Of a stretch of 44,378 bases of DNA, positions 15,278 to 21,972 are shown piece by piece; the stretch's first letter is position 1; each line of letters begins with the position of its first letter. The stretch spans positions 1-44,378 of the forward strand of contig NZ_JAIXYH010000077.1 of assembly GCF_027490375.1 (NCBI RefSeq), given 5' to 3'. Origin of the DNA: Flavobacterium sp. (GTDB lineage: Bacteria; Bacteroidota; Bacteroidia; Flavobacteriales; Flavobacteriaceae). The notes beneath the pieces are model-generated. The model searched no databases and was not told the DNA's origin. It worked only from the letters and a program-made list of their open reading frames with translations. A program made the translations under genes and the position numbers.

Positions 15278-16666
15278 ATGTCTGATATTAAAAAATACGT
15301 CGAGCAACACAAAGACCGCTTTATCAACGAGTTACTCGAGATACTTAAAATTCCGTCGGTTAGCGCCGACCCTGCTTATAGTCAGGATGTTATGGATATG
15401 GCCGAAGCCACAAAAAAAGCGCTCGAAGCTGCGGGTTGCGATTTTGTGGAATTGTGCGACACACCCGGCTATCCGATTGTTTACGGTGAAAAAATCATCG
15501 ATCCGAATTTACCAACCGTTTTAGTTTACGGACATTACGACGTGCAGCCGCCCGACCCGATGGAATTGTGGACGTCACCGCCGTTTGAACCGGTCATCAA
15601 AAAAACTGAAATCCACCCTGAGGGCGCCATATTTGCTCGAGGTGCCTGCGACGATAAAGGGCAGTTTTACATGCACGTAAAAGCCTTCGAATATATGGTT
15701 CGAAACAATCAATTGCCGTGTAATGTGAAATTTATGATTGAGGGCGAAGAAGAAGTGGGGTCAAAATCGCTCGGCTGGTTTGTAGAACGCAATCAAACCA
15801 AATTGAAAAACGACGTGATACTCATTTCCGATACGGGGATGATTAGCAACCAGCAACCGTCGATAACCACCGGACTTCGCGGCTTAAGCTATGTGGAAGT
15901 AGAAGTAACTGGGCCAAATCGCGATTTACATTCCGGCTTGTATGGAGGTGCTGTAGCCAATCCGATAAATGTGCTTTCGAAAATGATTGCCTCGCTACAC
16001 GACGAGAATAACCACATTACCATTCCCGGATTTTACGACAAGGTAATTGAACTAAGCGTTGAAGAACGCGCCGAAATGGCAAAAGCACCGTTTAGCTTAG
16101 ACCATTATAAGAAAGCGCTCGATATTGAAGACGTTTATGGCGAAACGGGTTATGTAACCAACGAACGCAATTCGATTCGTCCGACGCTCGACGTAAACGG
16201 AATTTGGGGCGGCTATACCGGAGAAGGTGCAAAAACAGTAATTGCCAGTAAAGCATTTGCGAAGATATCGATGCGTTTAGTGCCCGATCAAAACTGGGAA
16301 GAAATTACCGAACTGTTTACCAAACATTTCGAAGCTATTGCTCCGGCTGGAGTTCGTGTGCAGGTAAAACCGCATCACGGCGGCGCGGCGTACGTAACAC
16401 CGATCGACAGTATTGGCTACCAAGCGGCAAATAAAGCGTACACCGAATCGTTTGGCGTAAAAGCTATTCCGGTTCGTTCGGGCGGCAGTATTCCGATTGT
16501 GGCGCTTTTCGAAAAGGAACTGAAAAGCAAAAGTATTTTAATGGGATTTGGTTTAGATAGCGACGCCATTCACTCGCCGAACGAACATTACGGCGTTTTC
16601 AATTACCTGAAAGGCATTGAAACCATTCCGTTGTTTTATAAGTATTACGTGGAACTGGCTAAATAA
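15278..16666 (+). CDS. M20 family dipeptidase (metallopeptidase)
   Basis: This 462-residue cytosolic enzyme belongs to peptidase family M20 (CNDP/PepV-like), which hydrolyses dipeptides with a two-zinc centre. Visible motifs are YGHYDVQPPDP (His86, Asp88), RGACDDKG (121-128, bridging Asp), EGEEEVGS (155-162, catalytic Glu and metal Glu) and a C-terminal IHSPNEHYG with the last metal-binding His. The dimerisation 'lid' region carries GLRGLSYVEVEVTGPNRDLHSGLYGG. Length is normal for the family. There is no signal peptide. The following gene begins about 20 bp after its stop on the same strand and may be cotranscribed. Substrate preference cannot be read from the sequence. Confidence 0.93.
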   Translation: MSDIKKYVEQHKDRFINELLEILKIPSVSADPAYSQDVMDMAEATKKALEAAGCDFVELCDTPGYPIVYGEKIIDPNLPTVLVYGHYDVQPPDPMELWTSPPFEPVIKKTEIHPEGAIFARGACDDKGQFYMHVKAFEYMVRNNQLPCNVKFMIEGEEEVGSKSLGWFVERNQTKLKNDVILISDTGMISNQQPSITTGLRGLSYVEVEVTGPNRDLHSGLYGGAVANPINVLSKMIASLHDENNHITIPGFYDKVIELSVEERAEMAKAPFSLDHYKKALDIEDVYGETGYVTNERNSIRPTLDVNGIWGGYTGEGAKTVIASKAFAKISMRLVPDQNWEEITELFTKHFEAIAPAGVRVQVKPHHGGAAYVTPIDSIGYQAANKAYTESFGVKAIPVRSGGSIPIVALFEKELKSKSILMGFGLDSDAIHSPNEHYGVFNYLKGIETIPLFYKYYVELAK

Positions 16667-16686
16667 CGTGAGTTCCGCAAACTTTG

Positions 16687-17676
16687 ATGACTAAACACCA
16701 TGTCAACACAGCAAGTAAAAGAGCTTCAAAACGACACCGATTTGAATTCTTTTTCTTGCTGTTCGTTTTTTTAATGAGCAGCCATCGTGTAGTTTGCCAG
16801 AAGTTTGTACCTATTGATTACGATATAATGGAATTTATACCCGAAGTGTCGTTTGATTTATTTTTAAAGAAACAACTGCTGCAAACGGGGTTTACTAGTA
16901 GAGATACGCTTACTATTTTAGATGCTGCTGTTGTTTTCGACTCGATACATTTCCGAAAAGAAGGATTTCGGTCGAAGGGGTTTTTGAAAGACTCGTTACC
17001 GGAAGTGGTGTTTTTGCAAAAAGAGGTTTTTGAGCTCGACGAAGTAGTTTTAAACGCAGCTGTTAAAAAAGAAACGTTTCTTGGCGAAAACTCACGCTTT
17101 GTTCGAAAGCGAAGTAATTCATTCGAAAGGGAGCCGACCGCTGGAATTGTGTTTTTTCGTGAAGAATTAGCTACTATCAACGTAACGAAACTTCGCTTTT
17201 TTGTAGAGAAAGTGCAGGTTACAACGAACTATAAAATTAAATTTTACCATTGCGAACTTGTCGGAAGTATTCTGACTCATAATGAAATAAAAATTGGCGA
17301 TGTGTTTTTCGAAAGTCGGGTATTACAACTCGAGAAAGGAGTCAAAAATGAAGTGATTGTCGATTTGGAATCGATCGGTTTTTCGAAACCAAAATCAAAT
17401 TTGTTTGTAGTTATCGAGTTGGTTTCGTACGAAGATGAAACAGGCGAAGTTATAAATCCCGAACCCAATAAACAGACCAAACTGAAGTACCAACTTTCTA
17501 AGAAAATGAATTATTTTGCGAAGATGTGGAACATTAGTACCAAATCGTTAACGCCGTACCACATTAATATAAACGCCATGATTCGCCGGGATTTTAATAT
17601 CATGTTCAAGAAAACGCCTCATAGAAGTAATTTAGTTACGCCAGCTATCACGTTAAACGGCACGCCGATTAAGTAG
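16687..17676 (+). CDS. exported protein of unknown function
   Basis: The protein is about 329 residues. The N terminus is basic (MTKHHVNTASKRASKRHRF) followed by a hydrophobic stretch EFFFLLFVFLMSSHRVVC, a signal peptide likely cut near VVCQ; a lipobox reading is weak because the -3 residue is Arg. The middle (VFELDEVVLNAAVKKE) resembles the stretch after a carboxypeptidase-like beta domain in Bacteroidota envelope proteins. The remainder is beta-rich (KLRFFVEKVQVTTNYKIKFYHCEL, KNEVIVDLESIGFSKPKSNLFVVIELV). I do not recognise a family. I start it at ATG 16687 rather than the TTG just before; the exact start is uncertain. It follows the dipeptidase by 20 bp. Confidence 0.6.
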   Translation: MTKHHVNTASKRASKRHRFEFFFLLFVFLMSSHRVVCQKFVPIDYDIMEFIPEVSFDLFLKKQLLQTGFTSRDTLTILDAAVVFDSIHFRKEGFRSKGFLKDSLPEVVFLQKEVFELDEVVLNAAVKKETFLGENSRFVRKRSNSFEREPTAGIVFFREELATINVTKLRFFVEKVQVTTNYKIKFYHCELVGSILTHNEIKIGDVFFESRVLQLEKGVKNEVIVDLESIGFSKPKSNLFVVIELVSYEDETGEVINPEPNKQTKLKYQLSKKMNYFAKMWNISTKSLTPYHININAMIRRDFNIMFKKTPHRSNLVTPAITLNGTPIK

Positions 17677-17722
17677 CTCGAATTTACTTCTTTACATAAA
17701 AGACGCTAAAACTACCTATAAA

Positions 17723-17896
17723 ATGAGTACAAATCCTAAATTAAAAATAGCTTTAATTGTTCTAGTAGTGTTTGGAGGTATTGCCTTGGTAATCGACCGC
17801 GCGTTCGACATGCAGCTATAAGCTTCACTTGGTGCCGCTGCTGCTGTCTTGTATGTATTGGCGACCAGAAAAAAAGGGACTTCAGACTCGAAATAG
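17723..17896 (+). pseudogene. two-helix mini-membrane protein interrupted by an in-frame TAA
   Basis: From ATG 17723, 32 codons encode a first membrane helix (KIALIVLVVFGGIALVI, then DRAFDMQL), followed by TAA at 17819-17821. The same frame continues with ASLGAAAAVLYVLATRKKG and a natural stop at 17894-17896. Together the halves make a plausible 56-residue protein with two membrane helices and a basic tail, typical of small flavobacterial membrane proteins. One substitution restores the frame, so this looks like a recently broken gene; a short one-helix product remains possible. Confidence 0.6.
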
Positions 17897-17991
17897 CATG
17901 TAAATAACTTGTGTTTAGGAGATTACAAGCATAGATTCTAAAAATCTGCTCGATTCACTTTCTCATTCCAAAAATCGAATACGTATTTCTG

Positions 17992-18028
17992 CAACGACAC
18001 GCGCGGCCCGGATGGCAGCGAAAAGCCT
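17992..18028 (+). repeat. 37-bp direct repeat, left copy (truncated head of a structured repeat)
   Basis: It matches 20822-20858 at 36 of 37 positions. It contains the GCGCGGCCCGGATGG block with AGCGAAAAGCC, the head of a repeat family that is complete at 20822-20990. This copy lacks the tail. The two copies flank the two-gene module at 18656-20555. Confidence 0.85.
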
Positions 18029-18125
18029 TACAACCTAATTTCAATTAAAAATCTTTTTCAGATCGCTTCACATCAACAAATTGTAAAATCAAACAGCAAT
18101 TGAAAAGAACGGCTACCACGCTAAA

Positions 18126-18212
18126 CAGATAAACGGCTTCCTACTTCGTTAGATTTTTTTCGATACTACAGTATCCCAATACAAATCTGCCTTGTATTCA
18201 ACCATTTATCTG
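18126..18212. repeat. covarying hairpin element, copy 1
   Basis: Nested stems: CAGATAAA with GG (18126-18136) against CC and TTTATCTG (18202-18212), with a C-A mismatch inside; AGATTT (18151-18156) with AAATCT (18183-18188); GATAC (18162-18166) with GTATC (18171-18175), leaving a TACA loop. Unpaired CTTCGTT and GCCTTGT segments sit between stems and are conserved in copy 2 (35766-35859). The right flank, 18215 to about 18249, is also shared. Base changes between the copies keep the pairing. No gene is supported over this stretch. Confidence 0.75.
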
Positions 18213-18250
18213 CTTTCTGACTTTAATTTTTAAATCGAACTCAGGTTAGA

Positions 18251-18566
18251 GGCCCGGCCAGGCGCTTACTTTTGTGCCCGAATTGAAAAAGCTTGCTTTA
18301 AGAAGCAAATCTATTCCTGGCTACTAATGTCCTTGATTTAAAAAACGTAAGAACTGCCGCCAAGTTTTCCAACACTTTATCTTTAAAAAAAATTTACCAA
18401 AAACTACTAATAGCTGAAGTATATTTTAGTAGTGAAGTGTCTATTCTTAATAAAACAGATCTACTTGAATTCTCTCAAAAATTGTATGTCATTTAAGTAA
18501 TTTTTAAAAAAATAAAGTGTGATTCAAAAAATTATGCCATTTCAGACCAAATGTTATAAAAAAAAT
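18251..18566. other. non-coding stretch
   Basis: I see no gene, RNA or repeat that I can support here. It opens with a GC-rich run (GAGGCCCGGCCAGGCGC) and becomes strongly AT-rich toward the promoter at 18567. Confidence 0.4.
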
Positions 18567-18597
18567 TTTGATATTGTTATAATTTTTTATATATTTG
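18567..18597 (+). promoter_or_regulatory. promoter of the two-gene XRE-ImmA module
   Basis: TTTG (18567-18570), 19 bp, TATATTTG (18590-18597): an exact Bacteroidota consensus. The leader would start near 18603 and include the small hairpin at 18619-18640. Confidence 0.8.
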
Positions 18598-18618
18598 CGC
18601 AATTAACGAATTAAAAAA

Positions 18619-18640
18619 AGCCCATTATGGACAACGGGCT
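18619..18640 (+). promoter_or_regulatory. leader hairpin carrying one arm of a long-range inverted repeat
   Basis: AGCCC (18619-18623) can pair with GGGCT (18636-18640) around a 12-nt loop. The 14 bases ATGGACAACGGGCT (18627-18640) are the exact reverse complement of 19382-19395, behind the first gene of the module, so the leader can pair either with itself or with the intergenic region of the same mRNA. Confidence 0.6.
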
Positions 18641-18655
18641 AAAATTTTTAAAAAA

Positions 18656-19372
18656 ATGGAATATACAAAATTTAGAGACACTTTGGAGGGTGTTTCAAAG
18701 AAAATGCACTACAAAAGTAGTAAAAGAGATTCGGAAAAACAAGAGTTTATTCCGATTTATAAGAATATGGCAAATCCTGAGGCAGTAAAATTAGAGATTG
18801 GCGATGTTATTGAAGCCTTTAATGAAGAGATTAAAGCTGCAAAGAAAGAAGTAGACGAACGGAGGGCGGAAAAGCCTGTAAAGTATAGTCAGCGTGCTTT
18901 TTACTCACAGGATTTAAATGCTACAATAAAAGAAAGATTGTTAAAGCGCATGATGAACGATGTGGCATTTAACAATCGAATAAGAGTAAGGAAAAACTCT
19001 GGATCTACCTATTTTATAGTAAAAGATAAGTATATCCTTTACGTGAAAAGACTATATGGAAATTTTAACAAGCCCAATAGTTATCCCACCCCAAATAGTG
19101 AGAGGCTGTTCAATGGGACCCTTTTCCCTGGTGAAAATGACCATATCCCGGTGCTCTTTATAGGACCAAATCTTGGTAATTTAAATGAAACGTCTGCTTT
19201 TGTCACTTCTCTCATAAGTAGGTATGAAGTAAACTGGTCGTTGATAAGCAATGACCTTTTCAGCACTTCGGAGGTAATTAGTTTGACGCCAATTTCAAAA
19301 GAAGTGAAAGAAGAGAAGGAAATCGTTAAGTTGAAAAAAGGTTTGGGTAAACCAGACCACAAACAAGGATAA
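18656..19372 (+). CDS. unknown protein paired with an XRE-ImmA regulator (candidate toxin/effector)
   Basis: The 238-residue protein is very Lys-rich at both ends. There is a predicted charged helix at 62-80 (AFNEEIKAAKKEVDERRAEK). A compact beta-rich core follows (STYFIVKDKYILYVKRLYGN), then FNGTLFPGENDHIPVLFIGPNLGN and NWSLISNDLFS, and a Lys/Glu-rich tail. I do not recognise a family, and no signal peptide or membrane helix is seen, so it should be cytosolic. It has a strong promoter at 18567-18597 and is followed 79 bp later by an XRE-ImmA gene on the same strand. Both genes are AT-rich compared with the suf genes. A partner upstream of an XRE-ImmA protein is often a toxin or its regulated target; that role is inference. 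Confidence 0.6.
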   Translation: MEYTKFRDTLEGVSKKMHYKSSKRDSEKQEFIPIYKNMANPEAVKLEIGDVIEAFNEEIKAAKKEVDERRAEKPVKYSQRAFYSQDLNATIKERLLKRMMNDVAFNNRIRVRKNSGSTYFIVKDKYILYVKRLYGNFNKPNSYPTPNSERLFNGTLFPGENDHIPVLFIGPNLGNLNETSAFVTSLISRYEVNWSLISNDLFSTSEVISLTPISKEVKEEKEIVKLKKGLGKPDHKQG

Positions 19373-19381
19373 TTATAACAC

Positions 19382-19395
19382 AGCCCGTTGTCCAT
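19382..19395. repeat. right arm of the 14-bp inverted repeat around the module's first gene
   Basis: AGCCCGTTGTCCAT is the exact reverse complement of 18627-18640. It continues with TAATTGGGG, which partly mirrors GCCCATT at the left arm, so the similarity extends to about 20 bases with gaps. Confidence 0.75.
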
Positions 19396-19451
19396 TAATT
19401 GGGGTATTTTTATCGTAGTAATACATAAGACACTAAGCAAAAACCCGAAAT

Positions 19452-20555
19452 ATGAATTCAACCCTCAACAATGAAAGAATCAAATTAGCAAGGGAAAGTA
19501 GAGGCTATTCGCAATCTACATTAGCTAAGCAGCTAACGTCCGCATCTCAGGTATTATTATCTAAGATTGAAAAAGGGCTAGCAAATGTTACAGATGACGT
19601 CTTAAATGAAATTAGTACCGTTTTAGCCTATCCAAAAGAATTTTTCTACGCTAAGCATGACATTTATTCTTTAAAACACTTTTATTTTCGAAAAAATTTA
19701 GGAATGAGTGTTACAAAAGCAAAATTACTCGAATCTCAAATCAACATCATCTCGGGAAATCTTTGTGATTTACTTGACTCCGTAGAAATTGACACTGACT
19801 TGCCATTCACAGATCTCAATAAGACTGGACTTTCTCCGGAACAAATGGCACAAAGAGTTCGAGAGTATTTTAATTTACCTAAGGGACCTATTAAAGATAT
19901 TATAAAGACCGTTGAGCAACAAGGAATCATTATTCATCTGTTTGATTTCAATTTAGATTTGAAAATTTCAGGTGTAAGTCTTATAAATAAAGCAGGAGTA
20001 CCTATAATGGTTTTAAATAAGAACCAACCAAACTCACGTATGGTATTCACTATAGCCCATGAACTCGGACATATACTAATGCACTTTAAAGGAGGGATTA
20101 TAAGTGAAGAGAGGGATGTGGAGAACGAAGCCGATAGATTCGCATCAAGTTTTCTGATGCCTGACGATGAAATCAAAAGTAGTTTATATCATTTAAGTGA
20201 TGAAAAATTAGGCGACTTAAAAAGGTATTGGAAAGTTTCTATTCAAGCGCTCCTGTTTAAAGCAAAAACTTTAAACACTTTAAATCAAGATCAGTATCGT
20301 AGATGGGTTACAAAAATAAACTACTATGGCTGGAGAAAACGAGAACCATTAGAATTTGACAACTCCGAACCACAGTTATTAGCTAAAATACTTAAACTGC
20401 ATCTTGAACAATTAGATTATTCTAAATCGGAGCTAAGTAAAATGTTTGGTTTACACTTAAACGAGTTTGAAAAAATATATCTGAATGAACATTCCTTACT
20501 AAAAGAATATATTGAGAAAGACTCTAAAATTCGAAAATTAAAAATTAGTTTATAA
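19452..20555 (+). CDS. XRE-family DNA-binding protein with ImmA/IrrE-type metallopeptidase domain
   Basis: The 367-residue protein has an N-terminal helix-turn-helix of the XRE/Cro type (about residues 7-62: RIKLARESRGYSQSTLAKQL, SKIEKGLANVTDDVLNEIS). A linker leads to a COG2856 zinc-peptidase domain with VFTIAHELGHILMHF (His203, Glu204, His207) and the downstream Glu motif ENEADRFASSFLMP. In related proteins the peptidase cleaves a repressor or antitoxin, sometimes the protein's own HTH part, and the HTH controls the operon. The C-terminal 100 residues are helical and unassigned. The upstream partner at 18656-19372 is the probable target or toxin. The pair sits between 37-bp direct repeats. 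Confidence 0.88.
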   Translation: MNSTLNNERIKLARESRGYSQSTLAKQLTSASQVLLSKIEKGLANVTDDVLNEISTVLAYPKEFFYAKHDIYSLKHFYFRKNLGMSVTKAKLLESQINIISGNLCDLLDSVEIDTDLPFTDLNKTGLSPEQMAQRVREYFNLPKGPIKDIIKTVEQQGIIIHLFDFNLDLKISGVSLINKAGVPIMVLNKNQPNSRMVFTIAHELGHILMHFKGGIISEERDVENEADRFASSFLMPDDEIKSSLYHLSDEKLGDLKRYWKVSIQALLFKAKTLNTLNQDQYRRWVTKINYYGWRKREPLEFDNSEPQLLAKILKLHLEQLDYSKSELSKMFGLHLNEFEKIYLNEHSLLKEYIEKDSKIRKLKISL

Positions 20556-20821
20556 TTATTTTACAATCGAATGCGGGATCTCAAGGTAAAAACTTAATCC
20601 CGATGATATTGAAAGATAGAATCACGTAAAACACTAAAGCCTAGTAATATATTTCAGATTTACGCACATTTCATTCTTGAATTTGTGCGTAAATTTTGTT
20701 TACGATAATATTCAAATTCGAAATAGTTCACTCGTAAAAATTTTTCGAACGCGACATGTCTACATTCGGGAAGTCTGTGCGAAACACGCAACGAATTTAA
20801 ACATGGAGAACGCCTCTCGGT
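20556..20821. other. non-coding stretch after the XRE-ImmA gene
   Basis: I see no gene. The stretch becomes richer in GC from about 20740, where it probably forms the outer part of the structured repeat that follows. Confidence 0.4.
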
Positions 20822-20990
20822 AACGACACGCGCGGCCCGGATGGAAGCGAAAAGCCTTTTGAAAACAAAACGACACAAAACAGCTGTTTGGCGAGCGACC
20901 TTAGAAGCTTGGCAAACGGTTTTGTTTTGTTGGGTTTGTTGAAAAAGCTTGCAGCGAACAGCCGGTAAAGCCGCCCAAACCATAAACAGA
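20822..20990 (+). repeat. complete structured intergenic repeat and right 37-bp direct repeat
   Basis: The head (20822-20858) is the direct repeat of 17992-18028. A variable palindromic middle follows, with AAAACAGCTGTTTGGC and GGCAAACGGTTTTGTTTTGTT, then a tail GCAGCGAACAGCCGG. The layout, a CCCGGATGGAAGCG head and a GCAGCGAACAGC tail around a palindrome, is the same as that of the 138-bp repeats in the rhs locus, although the sequences differ. Confidence 0.7.
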
Positions 20991-21048
20991 AACTATGGTA
21001 TTATGTTGTAGAAAAATTAAATTCGGCAGCAGTTGATTAGCGATGTTG

Positions 21049-21056
21049 TATCTTTG
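21049..21056 (+). promoter_or_regulatory. -7 box of the suf operon
   Basis: TATCTTTG matches TAnnTTTG and lies 28 bp before the sufA start. A TTG occurs at 21033-21035, but its 13-bp spacing is shorter than usual, so the -33 box is uncertain. Confidence 0.55.
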
Positions 21057-21084
21057 CCGTAATTTAGAATTATTATATACTATT

Positions 21085-21414
21085 ATGATAAAAGTTTCAG
21101 ACACTGCCAGCAAGAAAATTGTTGAGATGATGCGCGAAGACGGTTACGACGCGGCGCAACATTACGTACGAGTAGGCGTGAAAAGCGGTGGATGCTCGGG
21201 CTTGTCGTACGAATTAAAATTTGATCGCGAATTAGGCGATAACGATAAGGTTTTTGAAGATAATGAAGTGAAAATTGCCGTTGAGAAGAAGTCGTTTTTA
21301 TACCTCGCGGGCACCATCCTCGAGTATTCTGGCGGCTTGAACGGAAAAGGCTTCGTATTCAACAACCCCAATGCACAACGCACCTGTGGTTGCGGGGAGA
21401 GTTTTTCGCTTTGA
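21085..21414 (+). CDS. sufA: SufA/IscA-type iron-sulfur carrier protein
   Basis: The 109-residue A-type carrier receives Fe-S clusters from SufBCD and passes them to client proteins. The three ligand cysteines are present: Cys37 in SGGCSGL, and Cys101 and Cys103 in TCGCGESFSL. I start it at ATG 21085 (MIKVSDTASKK), which gives the family length and lies just after the -7 box at 21049-21056; an in-frame codon at 21043 lies upstream of that box. It is the first suf gene here. An octamer repeat array begins immediately after its stop. Confidence 0.93.
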   Translation: MIKVSDTASKKIVEMMREDGYDAAQHYVRVGVKSGGCSGLSYELKFDRELGDNDKVFEDNEVKIAVEKKSFLYLAGTILEYSGGLNGKGFVFNNPNAQRTCGCGESFSL

Positions 21415-21518
21415 GATTAAAAGATTTCGAGATTTCGAGATTGAAAGATTGAAAGATTGAAAGATTGAAAGATTGAAAGATTTCGAGATTGAAAGATTGA
21501 AAGATTGAAAGATTTTAA
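21415..21518 (+). repeat. tandem octamer array (GATTGAAA/GATTTCGA) directly after sufA
   Basis: Thirteen consecutive 8-bp units run from the first base after the sufA stop: GATTAAAA, GATTTCGA twice, GATTGAAA five times, GATTTCGA, GATTGAAA three times, GATTTTAA. Its first units are complementary to the inverted array at 21930-21960, on the other side of the four-helix-bundle gene. Confidence 0.95.
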
Positions 21519-21542
21519 AAACATTGATTTTACGGGAAAGTT

Positions 21543-21917
21543 ATGACAAAGTCGTTTGAAGAGTTTGAAGTCTATAAAAAAGGTGTGGTTCTAGCGAAAG
21601 AGATTTTTTCTTTATGCAATACCGAAAACTTCAAGAACGAAATTGGCTTTTCTAATCAAATAAAAAGAGCAGTTGTTTCAATTACAAACAACATTGCAGA
21701 AGGCGCAGAATACAACAACAATAGACAGTTAATACGGTACCTTAGAATTGCAAAAGGAAGTTGTGGAGAAGTAAAAAGTATGTTGATACTAGCGGTAGAA
21801 TTGGAGCTTTGTGAACGAAATGCCATTCAGAACGCACAAGATTTAACAAACGAGATAGCCACACACCTTTCCAATTTTATAAAGTACCTAACAGCTAACC
21901 TAACGAAAACAAAATAA
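21543..21917 (+). CDS. four-helix-bundle protein of the 23S rRNA intervening-sequence family
   Basis: The 124-residue, all-helical protein carries the family pattern SNQIKRAVVSITNNIAEGAEY (about 37-57) and RYLRIAKGSCGEVKSML (about 64-80). The S23/TIGR02436 family is named for ORFs inside intervening sequences of 23S rRNA, where flanking inverted repeats pair and RNase III excises the insert. The molecular role is unknown. Here the gene sits between sufA and sufB, with complementary octamer arrays before (21415-21518) and after (21930-21960) it. That suggests a mobile intervening-sequence-like insert in the suf transcript. The start has no clear Shine-Dalgarno site, as is common in this phylum. 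Confidence 0.85.
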   Translation: MTKSFEEFEVYKKGVVLAKEIFSLCNTENFKNEIGFSNQIKRAVVSITNNIAEGAEYNNNRQLIRYLRIAKGSCGEVKSMLILAVELELCERNAIQNAQDLTNEIATHLSNFIKYLTANLTKTK

Positions 21918-21929
21918 AAAGTGAAGATT

Positions 21930-21960
21930 TCGAATCTCGAAATTTCGAAATCTCAAAATC
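21930..21960 (-). repeat. inverted octamer array downstream of the four-helix-bundle gene
   Basis: Units TCGAATC, TCGAAATT, TCGAAATC and TCAAAATC are reverse complements of the GATTTCGA-type units after sufA. Pairing of the two arrays would loop out the four-helix-bundle gene from the mRNA. Confidence 0.8.
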
Positions 21961-21972
21961 TTTAAATATAAA

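Noticed and set aside
16700..16775. Alternative short frame starting MSTQQVKELQ at the front of the exported protein gene
   Set aside because: It ends after 24 codons, while the main frame carries a signal peptide and a long beta-rich domain.
17819..17821. Recoding of TAA in the mini-membrane protein
   Set aside because: TAA recoding has no precedent that fits here and no structure follows; a nonsense mutation is more likely.
18627..18790. Upstream open frame starting inside the leader hairpin and overlapping the first gene of the module
   Set aside because: Its product has no recognisable pattern, and the frame probably arises because the inverted repeat happens to contain ATG.
21415..21518. 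Short regular repeats that could be a CRISPR array
   Set aside because: The units are 8 bp in direct tandem without spacers, and no cas genes are present.
21415..21542. Riboswitch or Fe-S regulator site ahead of sufB
   Set aside because: The gap is fully explained by octamer repeats; no known riboswitch core or Rrf2-type operator is recognisable.
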